Positions 50,627 to 59,329 of a stretch of DNA of 64,000 nt are shown one piece after another. Made by a program: the position numbers and the translations under genes. Below the pieces are notes generated by a model. It had not been told where the DNA came from, did not search any database, and saw only the letters and a program-made list of their open reading frames with translations. Origin of the DNA: Bog-1181 sp964565765 (GTDB lineage Bacteria; Oederibacteriota; PGYV01; Palsa-1178); the NCBI GenBank assembly GCA_964565765.1, contig CAZMGF010000001.1, forward strand, positions 50,004-114,003, given 5' to 3'. The first letter of the stretch is position 1; each line of letters opens with the position of its first letter.

Positions 50627-51640
50627 ATGAAGGCAATCACCATAAAAGACATCGGCAAAAAACTCGGCATTTCACACACAACTGTTTCCCGCGCCATCAA
50701 CGGCGACACGCGTATCAGCAAAGCCACACGCGACAGGGTCATGGCGGCGGTGGAAGAGATGGACTATTCCCCGAATCTTGCCGCGCGCGGCCTGGTAAAA
50801 GGGAAATCAAACACAATAGCTATCGTGACCCCTTCATATTTTGCCAATTTTTCAGTTGATGTAATGAGGGGCATTGAGCCTGAAATGATAAAAACCAAAT
50901 ATGACATCTGCTATTATACAACAAGCCGTTACACAACCATGGGAACACAGGGGATGGATGAACATATTTATGAAATGATATTGAACGAAAAAAGGGCCGA
51001 CGCGGTAATTGTGATAAACGGTTCTCTGCAGGGGAGAAAGGATATAATTAAGCGTTACAGGGACGCGGGGATCCATCTGGTGTTTGTGGAGGGCAGGGAT
51101 GACTGGGGGCACAGGGTCCATTATGACAACCAGAAGGCCGCGGCAATGGCTGTAAAGCATCTTGTGGAACGCGGAAGAAAAAAGATCGGGCTGCTTATAG
51201 GAAATTTTGACTGTGTTGAATCGATGATGGAAAGGCACGACGGGTTCAGAAAAGCCATGCAGGAATACGGCGGAAAACTCGAAAAAGAATCAGTATTCAG
51301 CTTTATTGAGGATTTCGGGGACGCTGTAAAAAATTCCCTTTATCATTTTATCAAACACAAGATAAACGCAGTATATGTCGGCACCGGCGATGAGGACGCG
51401 ATAAGAATGATAAATGAGGCGAAAAAACTTGGCTTAAGGGTGCCTGAGGATATTGCGATAGTGGGGCAGGATGACATAAGGATGGCAGCGGTGGCCGGAC
51501 TTACCACAATAAAGCAGCCCATAACCGAAATGGGACAAAAAGCCGTTGAAATGGCCGTTGCCGCCATTGAACAAAAAGAGCTCAAAAAAATGAGGGATGA
51601 GATATTTTATCCGGAATTAATTATAAGGAAGACAACATAA
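50627..51640 (+). CDS. LacI-family transcriptional regulator
   Basis: 337 residues: an N-terminal HTH (TIKDIGKKLGISHTTVSRAI, hinge NLAARGLVKGK) and a periplasmic-binding-protein-like sugar-sensing domain (about 60-330) with the usual GQDDIRMAAVAGLTTIKQP C-terminal segment. AAAAGGAG precedes the ATG at 50627, 72 nt after the lyase gene. Its position beside pectin and glycan enzymes and the TTAAnCGnTTAA palindromes near three genes suggest that it controls this locus in response to a breakdown sugar. Family firm, target inferred. Confidence 0.92.
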   Translation: MKAITIKDIGKKLGISHTTVSRAINGDTRISKATRDRVMAAVEEMDYSPNLAARGLVKGKSNTIAIVTPSYFANFSVDVMRGIEPEMIKTKYDICYYTTSRYTTMGTQGMDEHIYEMILNEKRADAVIVINGSLQGRKDIIKRYRDAGIHLVFVEGRDDWGHRVHYDNQKAAAMAVKHLVERGRKKIGLLIGNFDCVESMMERHDGFRKAMQEYGGKLEKESVFSFIEDFGDAVKNSLYHFIKHKINAVYVGTGDEDAIRMINEAKKLGLRVPEDIAIVGQDDIRMAAVAGLTTIKQPITEMGQKAVEMAVAAIEQKELKKMRDEIFYPELIIRKTT

Positions 51641-51706
51641 AAGATCCGGCCGCCTGGCAAAACCCTTTGCAATTATGAAGACCTGATATTTTTACAAAAA
51701 AAACGA

Positions 51707-51735
51707 TTGACCACAGAATAAAAATATTATACTAT
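51707..51735 (+). promoter_or_regulatory. Promoter of the PilZ-like gene
   Basis: TTGACC-17-TACTAT (or TATACT with a 15-bp spacer); transcript start near 51742, within the following palindrome. Confidence 0.5.
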
Positions 51736-51740
51736 TTAGG

Positions 51741-51752
51741 TTAATCGGTTAA
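51741..51752 (+). promoter_or_regulatory. LacI-type operator at the PilZ-like gene
   Basis: TTAATCGGTTAA, an exact match to TTAAnCGnTTAA, covering the predicted transcript start. Confidence 0.6.
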
Positions 51753-51778
51753 TCATAATTTTTAGGGGGAATCCAAGA

Positions 51779-52138
51779 ATGGACGAATTAAAGAGAAAAG
51801 ATACAAAAAGGCTGGCGGTTGAACGTGAAATCAAAATACTACAGGCTGCTGCCGCGCATGAATTATCCCCCAAAATGCCGGAAAAGGCATATATTAAAAA
51901 TCTTTCGGGCGGCGGATTGTGCATTGTTTCCGACACGCTGATAAAAAAAGGCACTGTAATAGAGGCTGATGTCCTGCTCAGGACCCACGGCCTTGAAAAA
52001 TTCAGGGCTTATATACTGGCGGTATGGAGCAGGGAGTCGGAGGAACCCGGATGTTTTGAGACCGGGATGCAGTTCCTTGGCATTAAGCAGGAAGCCTTTA
52101 ACGGGCTTGAACACTATTTAAAACAGCACCTCAACTGA
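51779..52138 (+). CDS. PilZ-like domain protein
   Basis: 119 residues with an N-terminal basic stretch (ELKRKDTKRLAVERE) and the motif IKNLSGGGLCIVSD, close to the PilZ [D/N]xSxxG c-di-GMP-binding motif, then strands ending ETGMQFLGI. A lone PilZ would act as a c-di-GMP-responsive adaptor in the cytoplasm. The Arg motif is not perfectly canonical, so binding is likely but not certain. GGGGGA precedes the ATG. A LacI-type operator covers its promoter, linking it to the polysaccharide genes upstream. Confidence 0.75.
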   Translation: MDELKRKDTKRLAVEREIKILQAAAAHELSPKMPEKAYIKNLSGGGLCIVSDTLIKKGTVIEADVLLRTHGLEKFRAYILAVWSRESEEPGCFETGMQFLGIKQEAFNGLEHYLKQHLN

Positions 52139-52241
52139 TATCCTTAAAGCGCGGTAAATAATCCTTTACCTTGGACTTTTTATATAGTATTATTATTTTT
52201 GTTTTAAAAATAAACTTTAATTATATACAGGAGGTTTTTCA

Positions 52242-53531
52242 ATGAGCTGCATCGATGAGGTAAGGGCAAGACAGATTATCGACTCGCGCGGTAATCCAAC
52301 GGTGGAAGTTGATGTTATTACATGTGACGGTATTATAGGAAGGGCTGCGGTGCCATCCGGAGCTTCAACAGGAACCAAGGAAGCGGTCGAACTTCGCGAC
52401 GGCGACAAGAAAAAATGGGGCGGCAAGAGCGTAACAAAAGCCGTAAAGAACGTAAATGAAATAATAGCCAAAGCTTTAAAAGGCAAAAGCACGCTGGACC
52501 AGGCCGGGATTGACAAATTAATGATAGAACTTGACGGATCTGAAAATAAGGGAAAACTCGGCGCAAACGCCATACTCGGCGTATCGCTTGCCGTGGCAAA
52601 GGCCGGAGCGAACACTGTGGGACTGCCGCTTTACAGGTATATCGGCGGAGTAAATGCGAAAGAACTTCCTGTGCCGATGGCAAACGTGATAAACGGCGGG
52701 GCGCACGCCGATTCGAACGTGGACATACAGGAATTCATGATAATGCCTGTGGGAGCACCCAGCTTTTCCGAGGCTGTAAGATGGGGAGCGGAAACATTTC
52801 ATACGTTAAAGTCTGTTATAAAAGCAAAAGGATATAATACTGCCGTCGGGGACGAGGGTGGATTCGCGCCAAGCTGTAAATCGAACGAAGAACCCCTTCA
52901 GCTTCTTGTGGAGGCCATTGAAAAAGCAGGATACAAACCGGGCGAGCAGATTGCGATAGCCATGGATCCGGCAGCCTCTGAATTTTATGATCAGGAAAAG
53001 AAAAAATATATATTTAAAAAATCCACAAAAGAAGAGCTGACATCGGAACAGATGGTTTCTTTCTGGGAAAATCTGGTAAACAAATATCCGATTATATCGC
53101 TTGAAGACGGCATGGCCGAATTTGACTGGGATGGCCAGAAAGTATTGACAGACAGGCTGGGAAAGAAAATACAGCTCGTCGGGGACGATCTTTTTGTTAC
53201 GAACCCGAAAATCCTGAAAAAAGGGATAGACCTTGGAGTGCTGAATTCAATCCTTATAAAGGTAAACCAGATAGGCACCCTTACAGAAACACTCGATGCC
53301 ATTGAAATGGCAAAGAGGGCGAAATATACGGCGGTTGTTTCACACCGCTCGGGCGAGACTGAGGATTCCACAATAGCGGATATTGTAGTGGCCACAAACG
53401 CCGGACAGATTAAAACAGGCTCATTCTCCAGGACGGACAGGGTGGCCAAGTACAACCAGCTGCTCAGGATAGAAGAGGAACTTGGAGACCTGGCGCAGTA
53501 TAATGGAAGGGCAAATTTCTATAATATTTAA
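52242..53531 (+). CDS. eno: Enolase
   Basis: 429 residues, the usual bacterial length. Signatures include ARQIIDSRGNPTVEVD at the N-terminus, GDEGGFAPS, the metal-binding segment SLEDGMAEFDWDG and the family motif ILIKVNQIGTLTET, with SHRSGETEDSTIAD after it. It converts 2-phosphoglycerate to phosphoenolpyruvate. CAGGAGG lies about 9 nt before the ATG. The gene is followed by a strong terminator and then the phosphoglycerate mutase gene, so consecutive glycolytic steps are neighbours. Confidence 0.97.
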   Translation: MSCIDEVRARQIIDSRGNPTVEVDVITCDGIIGRAAVPSGASTGTKEAVELRDGDKKKWGGKSVTKAVKNVNEIIAKALKGKSTLDQAGIDKLMIELDGSENKGKLGANAILGVSLAVAKAGANTVGLPLYRYIGGVNAKELPVPMANVINGGAHADSNVDIQEFMIMPVGAPSFSEAVRWGAETFHTLKSVIKAKGYNTAVGDEGGFAPSCKSNEEPLQLLVEAIEKAGYKPGEQIAIAMDPAASEFYDQEKKKYIFKKSTKEELTSEQMVSFWENLVNKYPIISLEDGMAEFDWDGQKVLTDRLGKKIQLVGDDLFVTNPKILKKGIDLGVLNSILIKVNQIGTLTETLDAIEMAKRAKYTAVVSHRSGETEDSTIADIVVATNAGQIKTGSFSRTDRVAKYNQLLRIEEELGDLAQYNGRANFYNI

Positions 53532-53575
53532 TTCATTACTTATTGGTTTTGGATTTTAAATTTTTACTTTAATAA

Positions 53576-53607
53576 AAAGGCCCCGGTTAACAGCCGGGGC
53601 TTTTTAT
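53576..53607 (+). terminator. Terminator after eno
   Basis: GGCCCCGG-TTAACAG-CCGGGGC with an A run before and TTTTT after. Confidence 0.9.
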
Positions 53608-53628
53608 TTACGGAAGTATAAAAAAATG

Positions 53629-53656
53629 TTTACCTTTAGGCGGGTTGTTGTATAAT
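53629..53656 (+). promoter_or_regulatory. Promoter of the phosphoglycerate mutase gene
   Basis: TTTACC-16-TATAAT, about 50 nt before the ATG at 53705. Confidence 0.55.
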
Positions 53657-53704
53657 ATTTTTCGGTTTTATTAATGACCGATATTGAAAAATATGGAGGC
53701 TTTT

Positions 53705-54457
53705 ATGTACAAAATAGTTTTGATCAGGCACGGCGAGAGCGTATGGAACAAGGAAAACAGGTTTACCGGATGGACGGATGTGGATCTTTCCGAAAAAGGC
53801 GTTGAAGAGGCGAAAAAAGCCGGGCAGTATCTCAAGAAAGAAGGATTCTCATTTGACCTGGCCTATACTTCCGTATTAAAAAGAGCGATAAAGACCCTTT
53901 ATACGGTTCAGGAGCAGATGGATCAGCTCTGGATACCGGTAATCAAGACATGGCGCCTGAATGAAAGGCATTATGGCGCTCTTCAGGGGCTTGACAAATC
54001 CGAGACTGCGGCAAAGCACGGCGAAGAGCAGGTAAAAATATGGCGCAGGGCATATGACATTGCGCCGCCGAAACTTGAGGCAAATGACGACAGGAACCCG
54101 GCAAAAGATCCCAGGTATAAGGGGTTGAAGCCAAACGAGCTTCCGCTGACAGAGTGCCTTAAGGACACCGTCGCAAGGGTGCTTCCTTACTGGAACAAGG
54201 AAATTGTGCCCAACATTAAAAAAGGCAAAAAAATTGTCATAGCCGCGCATGGAAATTCGCTGCGCGCCCTTGTTAAATATCTGAGCAATATTTCGGACAA
54301 TGACATCGTCAACCTGAATATCCCGACGGCAATGCCGATGGTATATGAGCTGGGAAATAATCTGAAGCCTGTAAAAGATTATTATTACCTTGGCGACCCT
54401 GAAGAGGTAAAGAAAGCCATGGAAGCCGTGGCAAACCAGGGCAAGGCAAAAAAATAG
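53705..54457 (+). CDS. gpmA: 2,3-bisphosphoglycerate-dependent phosphoglycerate mutase
   Basis: 250 residues. The phospho-histidine motif LIRHGESVWNKENRFTGW, the LNERHYGALQGLDKSE segment and the second catalytic His in IAAHGNSLRALVKYL identify the cofactor-dependent enzyme that interconverts 3- and 2-phosphoglycerate. The ATG at 53705 has GGAGGC 4 nt upstream. The stop is followed after 15 nt by the LiaF-like gene. Confidence 0.95.
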   Translation: MYKIVLIRHGESVWNKENRFTGWTDVDLSEKGVEEAKKAGQYLKKEGFSFDLAYTSVLKRAIKTLYTVQEQMDQLWIPVIKTWRLNERHYGALQGLDKSETAAKHGEEQVKIWRRAYDIAPPKLEANDDRNPAKDPRYKGLKPNELPLTECLKDTVARVLPYWNKEIVPNIKKGKKIVIAAHGNSLRALVKYLSNISDNDIVNLNIPTAMPMVYELGNNLKPVKDYYYLGDPEEVKKAMEAVANQGKAKK

Positions 54458-54472
54458 GGGGAGGCAATGCGT

Positions 54473-55015
54473 ATGCATATCTGGCCCGTTTTTTTGGGCG
54501 TCTTTTTTATTCTCGCGGGGTTAAATATAATTTTAAAGACATTTTTTAATTTTGATATTCCGTTCTTTAAGATAGCCATAGGCCTGTTTATAATTTTTAT
54601 AGGAATCAGGGTGATGTTTCCGTCAAAATGGCATGGTGATTTTAAACCTAAAGCCGACGGCCGTGCCACCATATTTTCGCAGCAGGAGATGGGAGGGGCG
54701 CTGGTGCCGCACGAGCACAGCATTGTCTTTGGCTCGGCGAAGATTGACCTGACAAAACTTGAAGTAAATGGAAGCGTTAAGATAAAAGTGGATACTGTTT
54801 TCGGGAGCACCGAGATAAAAATCGATCCGTCTAAACCCATGAAAATACACGGCAGCACCGCGTTTGGCGGGATAATACTGCCAAACGGGAATTCCACAGC
54901 TTTTGGAAGCGTGAATTACGAGACGGATTCCTATAAGGAAGGGCAGCCATTTATTTTACTTGAGGTTAATACTGTATTTGGCGGCACTGAAATCAATAAA
55001 GAACCTTTAAAATAA
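54473..55015 (+). CDS. LiaF-like cell-envelope protein
   Basis: About 180 residues: two N-terminal membrane helices (HIWPVFLGVFFILAG and FFKIAIGLFIIFIGIRVMF), then a LiaF-type C-terminal beta domain (about 65-178) with repeated VFGSAKIDL, VFGSTEIKID, AFGGIILPNG and VFGGTEI strands. In Firmicutes such proteins tune LiaRS-type envelope stress signalling; no such kinase is adjacent here. The ATG at 54473 has GGGGGAGG 8 nt upstream; the ATG two codons earlier is too close to it. Confidence 0.83.
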   Translation: MHIWPVFLGVFFILAGLNIILKTFFNFDIPFFKIAIGLFIIFIGIRVMFPSKWHGDFKPKADGRATIFSQQEMGGALVPHEHSIVFGSAKIDLTKLEVNGSVKIKVDTVFGSTEIKIDPSKPMKIHGSTAFGGIILPNGNSTAFGSVNYETDSYKEGQPFILLEVNTVFGGTEINKEPLK

Positions 55016-55089
55016 AGAAAATAATGCAAAAGAACGATATTTTGTGTTTTTGTCCGGTTAATTAATAATAAAGAACGGCCTTTAATAAC

Positions 55090-55119
55090 TTGACATTTTT
55101 ACAGCCGATTATGTATAAT
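55090..55119 (+). promoter_or_regulatory. Sigma-70 promoter of the 55-kb small gene
   Basis: TTGACA-18-TATAAT, both hexamers perfect; transcript start near 55126. Confidence 0.75.
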
Positions 55120-55189
55120 AAAACCGGGTTTACAAATGCGCGTTGAACTGGATTCTCATAACATAGACTCGATCAAGGAGGAATTAACG

Positions 55190-55513
55190 ATGGGAATGAC
55201 TCAGCCGGAAGCAATTGCGGAAAGACTAAAGCAGGAAGCCAAGAGGTTATACGCCGGGGTTCTTATAAGGGTTTCTCTTGATGCTTATCCTAATGACGAC
55301 GGAGCGGACATATACATCTACGCCCCGAGGAAATTTTCTGACATGCTGCTATCCAAACTAAAGGCGGCAAGGATACAGTTCCTGAAAAACACAAAAGTAA
55401 GCATTGATAAATTGAGGATTTTTATGGAAGATTCGGAGAATATGTCTCCGGAATTAAAACAGCGGCTTATGGCGGCGCAGGCTCCACAAGCGCCCCAGGC
55501 GCAGCAGAAGTAA
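55190..55513 (+). CDS. Conserved-looking small cytoplasmic protein, unknown
   Basis: 107 residues beginning MGMTQPEAIAERLKQEAKRL. It alternates helix, a strand block VLIRVSLDAYPNDDGADIYIYAP and a long basic helix, and ends in a low-complexity Ala/Gln/Pro tail (AQAPQAPQAQQK). No cysteine, signal or membrane segment. AAGGAGG lies 8 nt before this ATG; an in-frame ATG at 55136 would leave only a 10-nt leader. It precedes the M23 peptidase/bactofilin pair. I do not recognise the family. Confidence 0.75.
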   Translation: MGMTQPEAIAERLKQEAKRLYAGVLIRVSLDAYPNDDGADIYIYAPRKFSDMLLSKLKAARIQFLKNTKVSIDKLRIFMEDSENMSPELKQRLMAAQAPQAPQAQQK

Positions 55514-55605
55514 TTTTTAAAGGGGAAAACTTTAAAAATTTTTACAAAACGTATGGCGGGATTAGTGTCCCCATACGTATTCATCGTTTAAATAGCGGGA
55601 GAAGA

Positions 55606-56529
55606 ATGAAAAAGTTAAAAAGGGAAAAGCATGTAACTTTGATGGTCGTGCCCGACGACACCGGCAGGGTTTTAAGCATAAAGCTTAACGCCCCGCTTTT
55701 CATGGGCCTGCTCGTGGTATGGCTTGTTTCCGTAATACTCTCCGCGTTTATAATCGTCAGGCATTCCAATTACAGGGCCACTCTGGCATATGACAAATAC
55801 CTCCAGCTCAAACACAGGGAATTTTCCAGGGAAATGGTCGAATCACGCGATACTGTAAAGCGCGTGGCTGAAATAGACAAACAGCTCCGCGACCTGCTGC
55901 AGTTAAGGAGCAGGGACGCGCTCATAAAATACACCGGATTCGGCGGGCCCTCCTACCTGGACACCAAACTCCTTGAAAAAAATGTAAAGGACGGGGACGA
56001 GGTAATTTCCAGAAAAGCATTTGACCTTGCCGTGCAGTATGTTGACGACCAGGCAAAGGGCAATGAACAGTCCTTTCAGGAAATCATAAGCTATATAACA
56101 GAGCAGAGGGCCAGACTTACGGCGGTGCCTTCGGGCTGGCCGATAAAAGGATGGATTACCGCGTCATTCGGCTCCAGGATAGACCCTTTCACAGGGTCGC
56201 TTTCGTTCCACGCCGGGGTCGACATCGCCAACGATATAGGGACGCCGATAAAAGCCACCGCCGATGGAGTTGTTGTATTTGCTGAATTTGACGCCGGAGG
56301 ATACGGCAATCTTGTCACCATCAATCACGGAAACGGGTATATGACAAAATACGGACACATGCTGAAATATATAGTTTCCCCGGGGCAGTATGTCAAAAAG
56401 GGACAGGTCATAGGATACCTGGGCAGCACAGGAAGGTCGACTGCGCCGCACCTTCATTATGAAGTAAGGCTCAACGGCGTGGCTGTAAACCCGGTCAAAT
56501 ACTTAAGCAGGGAAGTCGCGCTTAAGTAA
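55606..56529 (+). CDS. Membrane-anchored M23 peptidase
   Basis: 307 residues: a cytoplasmic N-terminus (1-28), one membrane helix (about 29-52), a coiled stalk (about 55-160) and a C-terminal LytM domain. Zinc and catalytic residues: His202 and Asp206 in FHAGVDIA, and His282 and His284 in PHLHYEV. It should cut peptide bridges of peptidoglycan in the periplasm. The bactofilin gene follows after 43 nt; M23-bactofilin pairs shape the cell wall in several phyla, which suggests a morphogenetic role. Confidence 0.93.
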   Translation: MKKLKREKHVTLMVVPDDTGRVLSIKLNAPLFMGLLVVWLVSVILSAFIIVRHSNYRATLAYDKYLQLKHREFSREMVESRDTVKRVAEIDKQLRDLLQLRSRDALIKYTGFGGPSYLDTKLLEKNVKDGDEVISRKAFDLAVQYVDDQAKGNEQSFQEIISYITEQRARLTAVPSGWPIKGWITASFGSRIDPFTGSLSFHAGVDIANDIGTPIKATADGVVVFAEFDAGGYGNLVTINHGNGYMTKYGHMLKYIVSPGQYVKKGQVIGYLGSTGRSTAPHLHYEVRLNGVAVNPVKYLSREVALK

Positions 56530-56572
56530 TTAATTCCTGAAATTCAAAATAAAAAAAGACCAAGGAGATATT

Positions 56573-56932
56573 ATGATATCCGCCGGACTTGAGACCATTA
56601 TCGGGAAAAGCTGCGAAGTAAAAGGCGGCATTATTGCCAAGGGCGGAGTGCGCGTTGACGGAAAGGTGGAGGGCGGGGTGATTACCGAGGATTCCGTCAT
56701 AATTGGGGAAAATGCCGTGGTAAAAGGGGACATTCACGGGACGCATGTTATTATAGCCGGAAGGGTCAACGGCGATGTTGTGGCCACAATAAAACTTGAA
56801 ATACTTCATACCGGAAAATTATACGGGGATATAATAACCCCGCAGATAGCCATGGCCGAAGGCGTGGTGTTTGAAGGCACCTGCGAAATGGAAAAGAATT
56901 TTCAGGAACCGGCAGCCGCCGCCAAGAAGTAA
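56573..56932 (+). CDS. Bactofilin
   Basis: 119 residues forming the DUF583 beta-helix core (about 8-100): TIIGKSCEVKGGIIAKGGV, VDGKVEGGVI, AVVKGDIHGTHVIIAGRVNG, LYGDIITPQIAMAEG. Polymerises without nucleotide into filaments at the membrane. Ribosome site AAGGAG. It is directly downstream of the M23 peptidase, the usual partner in curvature or cell-wall scaffolds. The C-terminal 15 residues are disordered and Ala/Lys-rich. Confidence 0.93.
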   Translation: MISAGLETIIGKSCEVKGGIIAKGGVRVDGKVEGGVITEDSVIIGENAVVKGDIHGTHVIIAGRVNGDVVATIKLEILHTGKLYGDIITPQIAMAEGVVFEGTCEMEKNFQEPAAAAKK

Positions 56933-56974
56933 CCCCCAAACCGCCCGGCCTAAAACCCGAGTTTTTAATACGCC

Positions 56975-57003
56975 TTGATAAAGGCAAAATAATGAATTAT
57001 AAT
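56975..57003 (+). promoter_or_regulatory. Sigma-70 promoter of gltX
   Basis: TTGATA-17-TATAAT, 36 nt before the ATG. Confidence 0.75.
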
Positions 57004-57038
57004 TACCGCACGGTAAAAAATTCCTTTAAGGAGACATA

Positions 57039-58484
57039 ATGATAAAGGTACGTTTCGCTCCGAGCCCCACTGGATATCTTCACATTGGCGGGGCAAGAAC
57101 CGCTCTTTTTAACTGGCTCTACGCAAAACACAATAACGGGAAATTTGTATTAAGGATAGAGGACACAGACAGGGAGCGCTCCACAAAAGAATCGGAGCTG
57201 GAAATACTTGAGTCCTTAAAGTGGCTCGGCCTTGACTGGGACGAAGGACCCGGTAAAAGCGCGGACGATTCCCTTTACTATCAGACAAGAAGGCTGCCGG
57301 TTTATCACAAATACGCGGAAAAACTGCTTTCCGAGGGAAAGGCATATAAATGTTTCTGCACTAAAGAGGAACTTGACGCGGAAAGAAAAAAAGCCGAGGC
57401 TGAGAAACGGGCTTTTAAATATGACGGCAGGTGTTCAAGGCTCTCCGCGGATGAAGTAAAAGCGAACATTGACGCCGGAAAGCCATACACTGTAAGGATA
57501 AAAGTCGAGCAGACCGGCGAAACCGTAATGAATGACATTGTAAGGGGCGAGGTAAGGGTTCAGAATTCAACACTTGATGATGTAATAATCCTGCGCGCCG
57601 ATAAAATGCCGATATACAATTTTGTAGTGGTTGTGGATGACGTCGAAATGGGAATAACGCACGTTATACGCGGAGACGACCACCTTTCAAACACACCAAA
57701 GCAGATACATATATACAGGGCCCTTGGATTTGACCTGCCGCAGTTCGCGCACATACCGCTTATTCTGGGCGCCGATAAATCCAAATTGTCCAAGCGCCAC
57801 GGCGAAACATCCGTGATGCGCTATAAGGAAATGGGATTTTTGCCCGAGGCCATGGTAAATTACCTGGCGCTTCTCGGCTGGTCGCCGGATAATGAAGAGA
57901 CAATTTTTACTCCGGAGGAACTTGTGGCCAGGTTTGACCTGGGAAAAGTGCATAAATCAGGGGCCATGTTTGACAACAAAAAATTAATGCATATTAACGG
58001 AGTCCATATAAGGAAGAAAAGCGCGGATGAGCTTGCCGCCCTGTGTGTTCCTTTCATGAAAAAGGATTCGCTTATAACAGACGCGGACATTAAGGGCAGG
58101 ATGGAATTTATAAAACACACTGTTGTTTTACAGCAGGAAAAAATGCAGGTTCTATCTGAAATATCCGCGTTATCATCATATTTTTACAAAGATGAGATTG
58201 AAATGGACGCTGACGCGGCAAAAGTCTGGGAAAAGAACGCCGCTGAGAGGGCAAAGATACTTGAAATACTCTACGGGGTGCTTGAATCGGCCGGTGTTGA
58301 CAAAGTTAAAGTTGAAGAACTGCTGAAAACCGAAATGGAAAACGCAGCCATCAAACCCAAGGCGTATATGCATGTAATCAGGGCCGTGCTTTCAGGAACA
58401 ACCACCGGCCCCGGGCTTTATGATATCATAGAAACCCTCGGCAAAGAAAAATGTGAGAAAAGAATCGGGAAATACAAAAATTAA
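57039..58484 (+). CDS. gltX: Glutamyl-tRNA synthetase
   Basis: 481 residues, class I. The HIGH-type motif PSPTGYLHIGGARTALFNWL starts at residue 6, and the KMSKS-type motif reads KLSKRHG near 250. The anticodon-binding region follows. CFCTKEELDAERKKAEAEK resembles the zinc-like region of bacterial GluRS. It charges tRNA-Glu (and perhaps tRNA-Gln). AAGGAG lies 5 nt before the ATG. A nitroreductase-like gene follows after 20 nt, probably co-transcribed. Confidence 0.96.
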   Translation: MIKVRFAPSPTGYLHIGGARTALFNWLYAKHNNGKFVLRIEDTDRERSTKESELEILESLKWLGLDWDEGPGKSADDSLYYQTRRLPVYHKYAEKLLSEGKAYKCFCTKEELDAERKKAEAEKRAFKYDGRCSRLSADEVKANIDAGKPYTVRIKVEQTGETVMNDIVRGEVRVQNSTLDDVIILRADKMPIYNFVVVVDDVEMGITHVIRGDDHLSNTPKQIHIYRALGFDLPQFAHIPLILGADKSKLSKRHGETSVMRYKEMGFLPEAMVNYLALLGWSPDNEETIFTPEELVARFDLGKVHKSGAMFDNKKLMHINGVHIRKKSADELAALCVPFMKKDSLITDADIKGRMEFIKHTVVLQQEKMQVLSEISALSSYFYKDEIEMDADAAKVWEKNAAERAKILEILYGVLESAGVDKVKVEELLKTEMENAAIKPKAYMHVIRAVLSGTTTGPGLYDIIETLGKEKCEKRIGKYKN

Positions 58485-58504
58485 AAATATTTTCAGGGAG
58501 CGTC

Positions 58505-59326
58505 ATGTCAATAATTGAGGCAATAAGAAAAAGGCAGTCCTGGCGCAGCTATCTTGCGAAACCGGTTGAATGCGAAACCGCAAACGTGCTGCGTACATTT
58601 TTATCAATGAATACGACGGGCCCGTTTGGCTCAAAGATACGTTTTGAACTCATTGATTTTGACGAAACCCCCAAAGAAATGCTAAAATCCATGGGAACCT
58701 ACAGCATAATAAAGGACGCAAGAATGTTCATGGCCGGCTGCGTTGAAAAAAACGGGCGGTACCTCGAAGATTACGGATACGCCATGGAAAAAAACATCCT
58801 TAAAGCCGTGGAACTTGGCCTGGGCACATGCTGGCTCGGCGCCACTTTTGACAGGAACGGTTTTTCCGAGAGGCTTCACTGCGGATACAATGAAATTGTG
58901 CCGGCGGTTTCTCCGGCGGGTTATGCTGTGGAGAAAAGGCGGCTTGCGGACAATATGATTAGAAAAGTGGCGAACTCCGACAGCAGGAAGCACCTCTTTG
59001 AGATATCTTTCGTGGGTGATTTTAATTATTCAAAGGTCCCTGACGGGAAATACAAGACGGTTATGGAATGCGTAAAATGCGGGCCATCAGCCACGAATCA
59101 GCAGCCATGGAGATTTGTAAAGGAGGAAAAAGGGGAAATTTACCACCTTTTTCTGGAGCGTACCAGCGGCTATATTTATCCCGCCGGGCAGAACATAGAT
59201 ATGGGAATCGCAATGTGCCATTTTGAACTTTCAGCAATGGAGCTCGGCCTTTCCGGCGGATGGGTGATTGAGGATCCCGGCATAGACGCCGGAGGCAGGG
59301 AATATATTGCCACGTGGAAGAGCTGA
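58505..59326 (+). CDS. TM-nitroreductase-like protein
   Basis: 273 residues with two tandem nitroreductase-like halves: IRKRQSWRSYL with a later GLGTCWLGATF, and GPSATNQQPWRFV with NIDMGIAMCHFELSAMELG. This matches the putative TM nitroreductase family (PF14512) rather than the classic FMN enzymes. Probably flavin-binding; substrate unknown. Ribosome site CAGGGAG. It lies 20 nt after gltX and converges with truB with only 3 nt between stops. Confidence 0.85.
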   Translation: MSIIEAIRKRQSWRSYLAKPVECETANVLRTFLSMNTTGPFGSKIRFELIDFDETPKEMLKSMGTYSIIKDARMFMAGCVEKNGRYLEDYGYAMEKNILKAVELGLGTCWLGATFDRNGFSERLHCGYNEIVPAVSPAGYAVEKRRLADNMIRKVANSDSRKHLFEISFVGDFNYSKVPDGKYKTVMECVKCGPSATNQQPWRFVKEEKGEIYHLFLERTSGYIYPAGQNIDMGIAMCHFELSAMELGLSGGWVIEDPGIDAGGREYIATWKS

Positions 59327-59329
59327 AAA

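Noticed and set aside
52171..52200. Promoter of eno
   Set aside because: TTGGAC is present but no -10 box lies at acceptable spacing.
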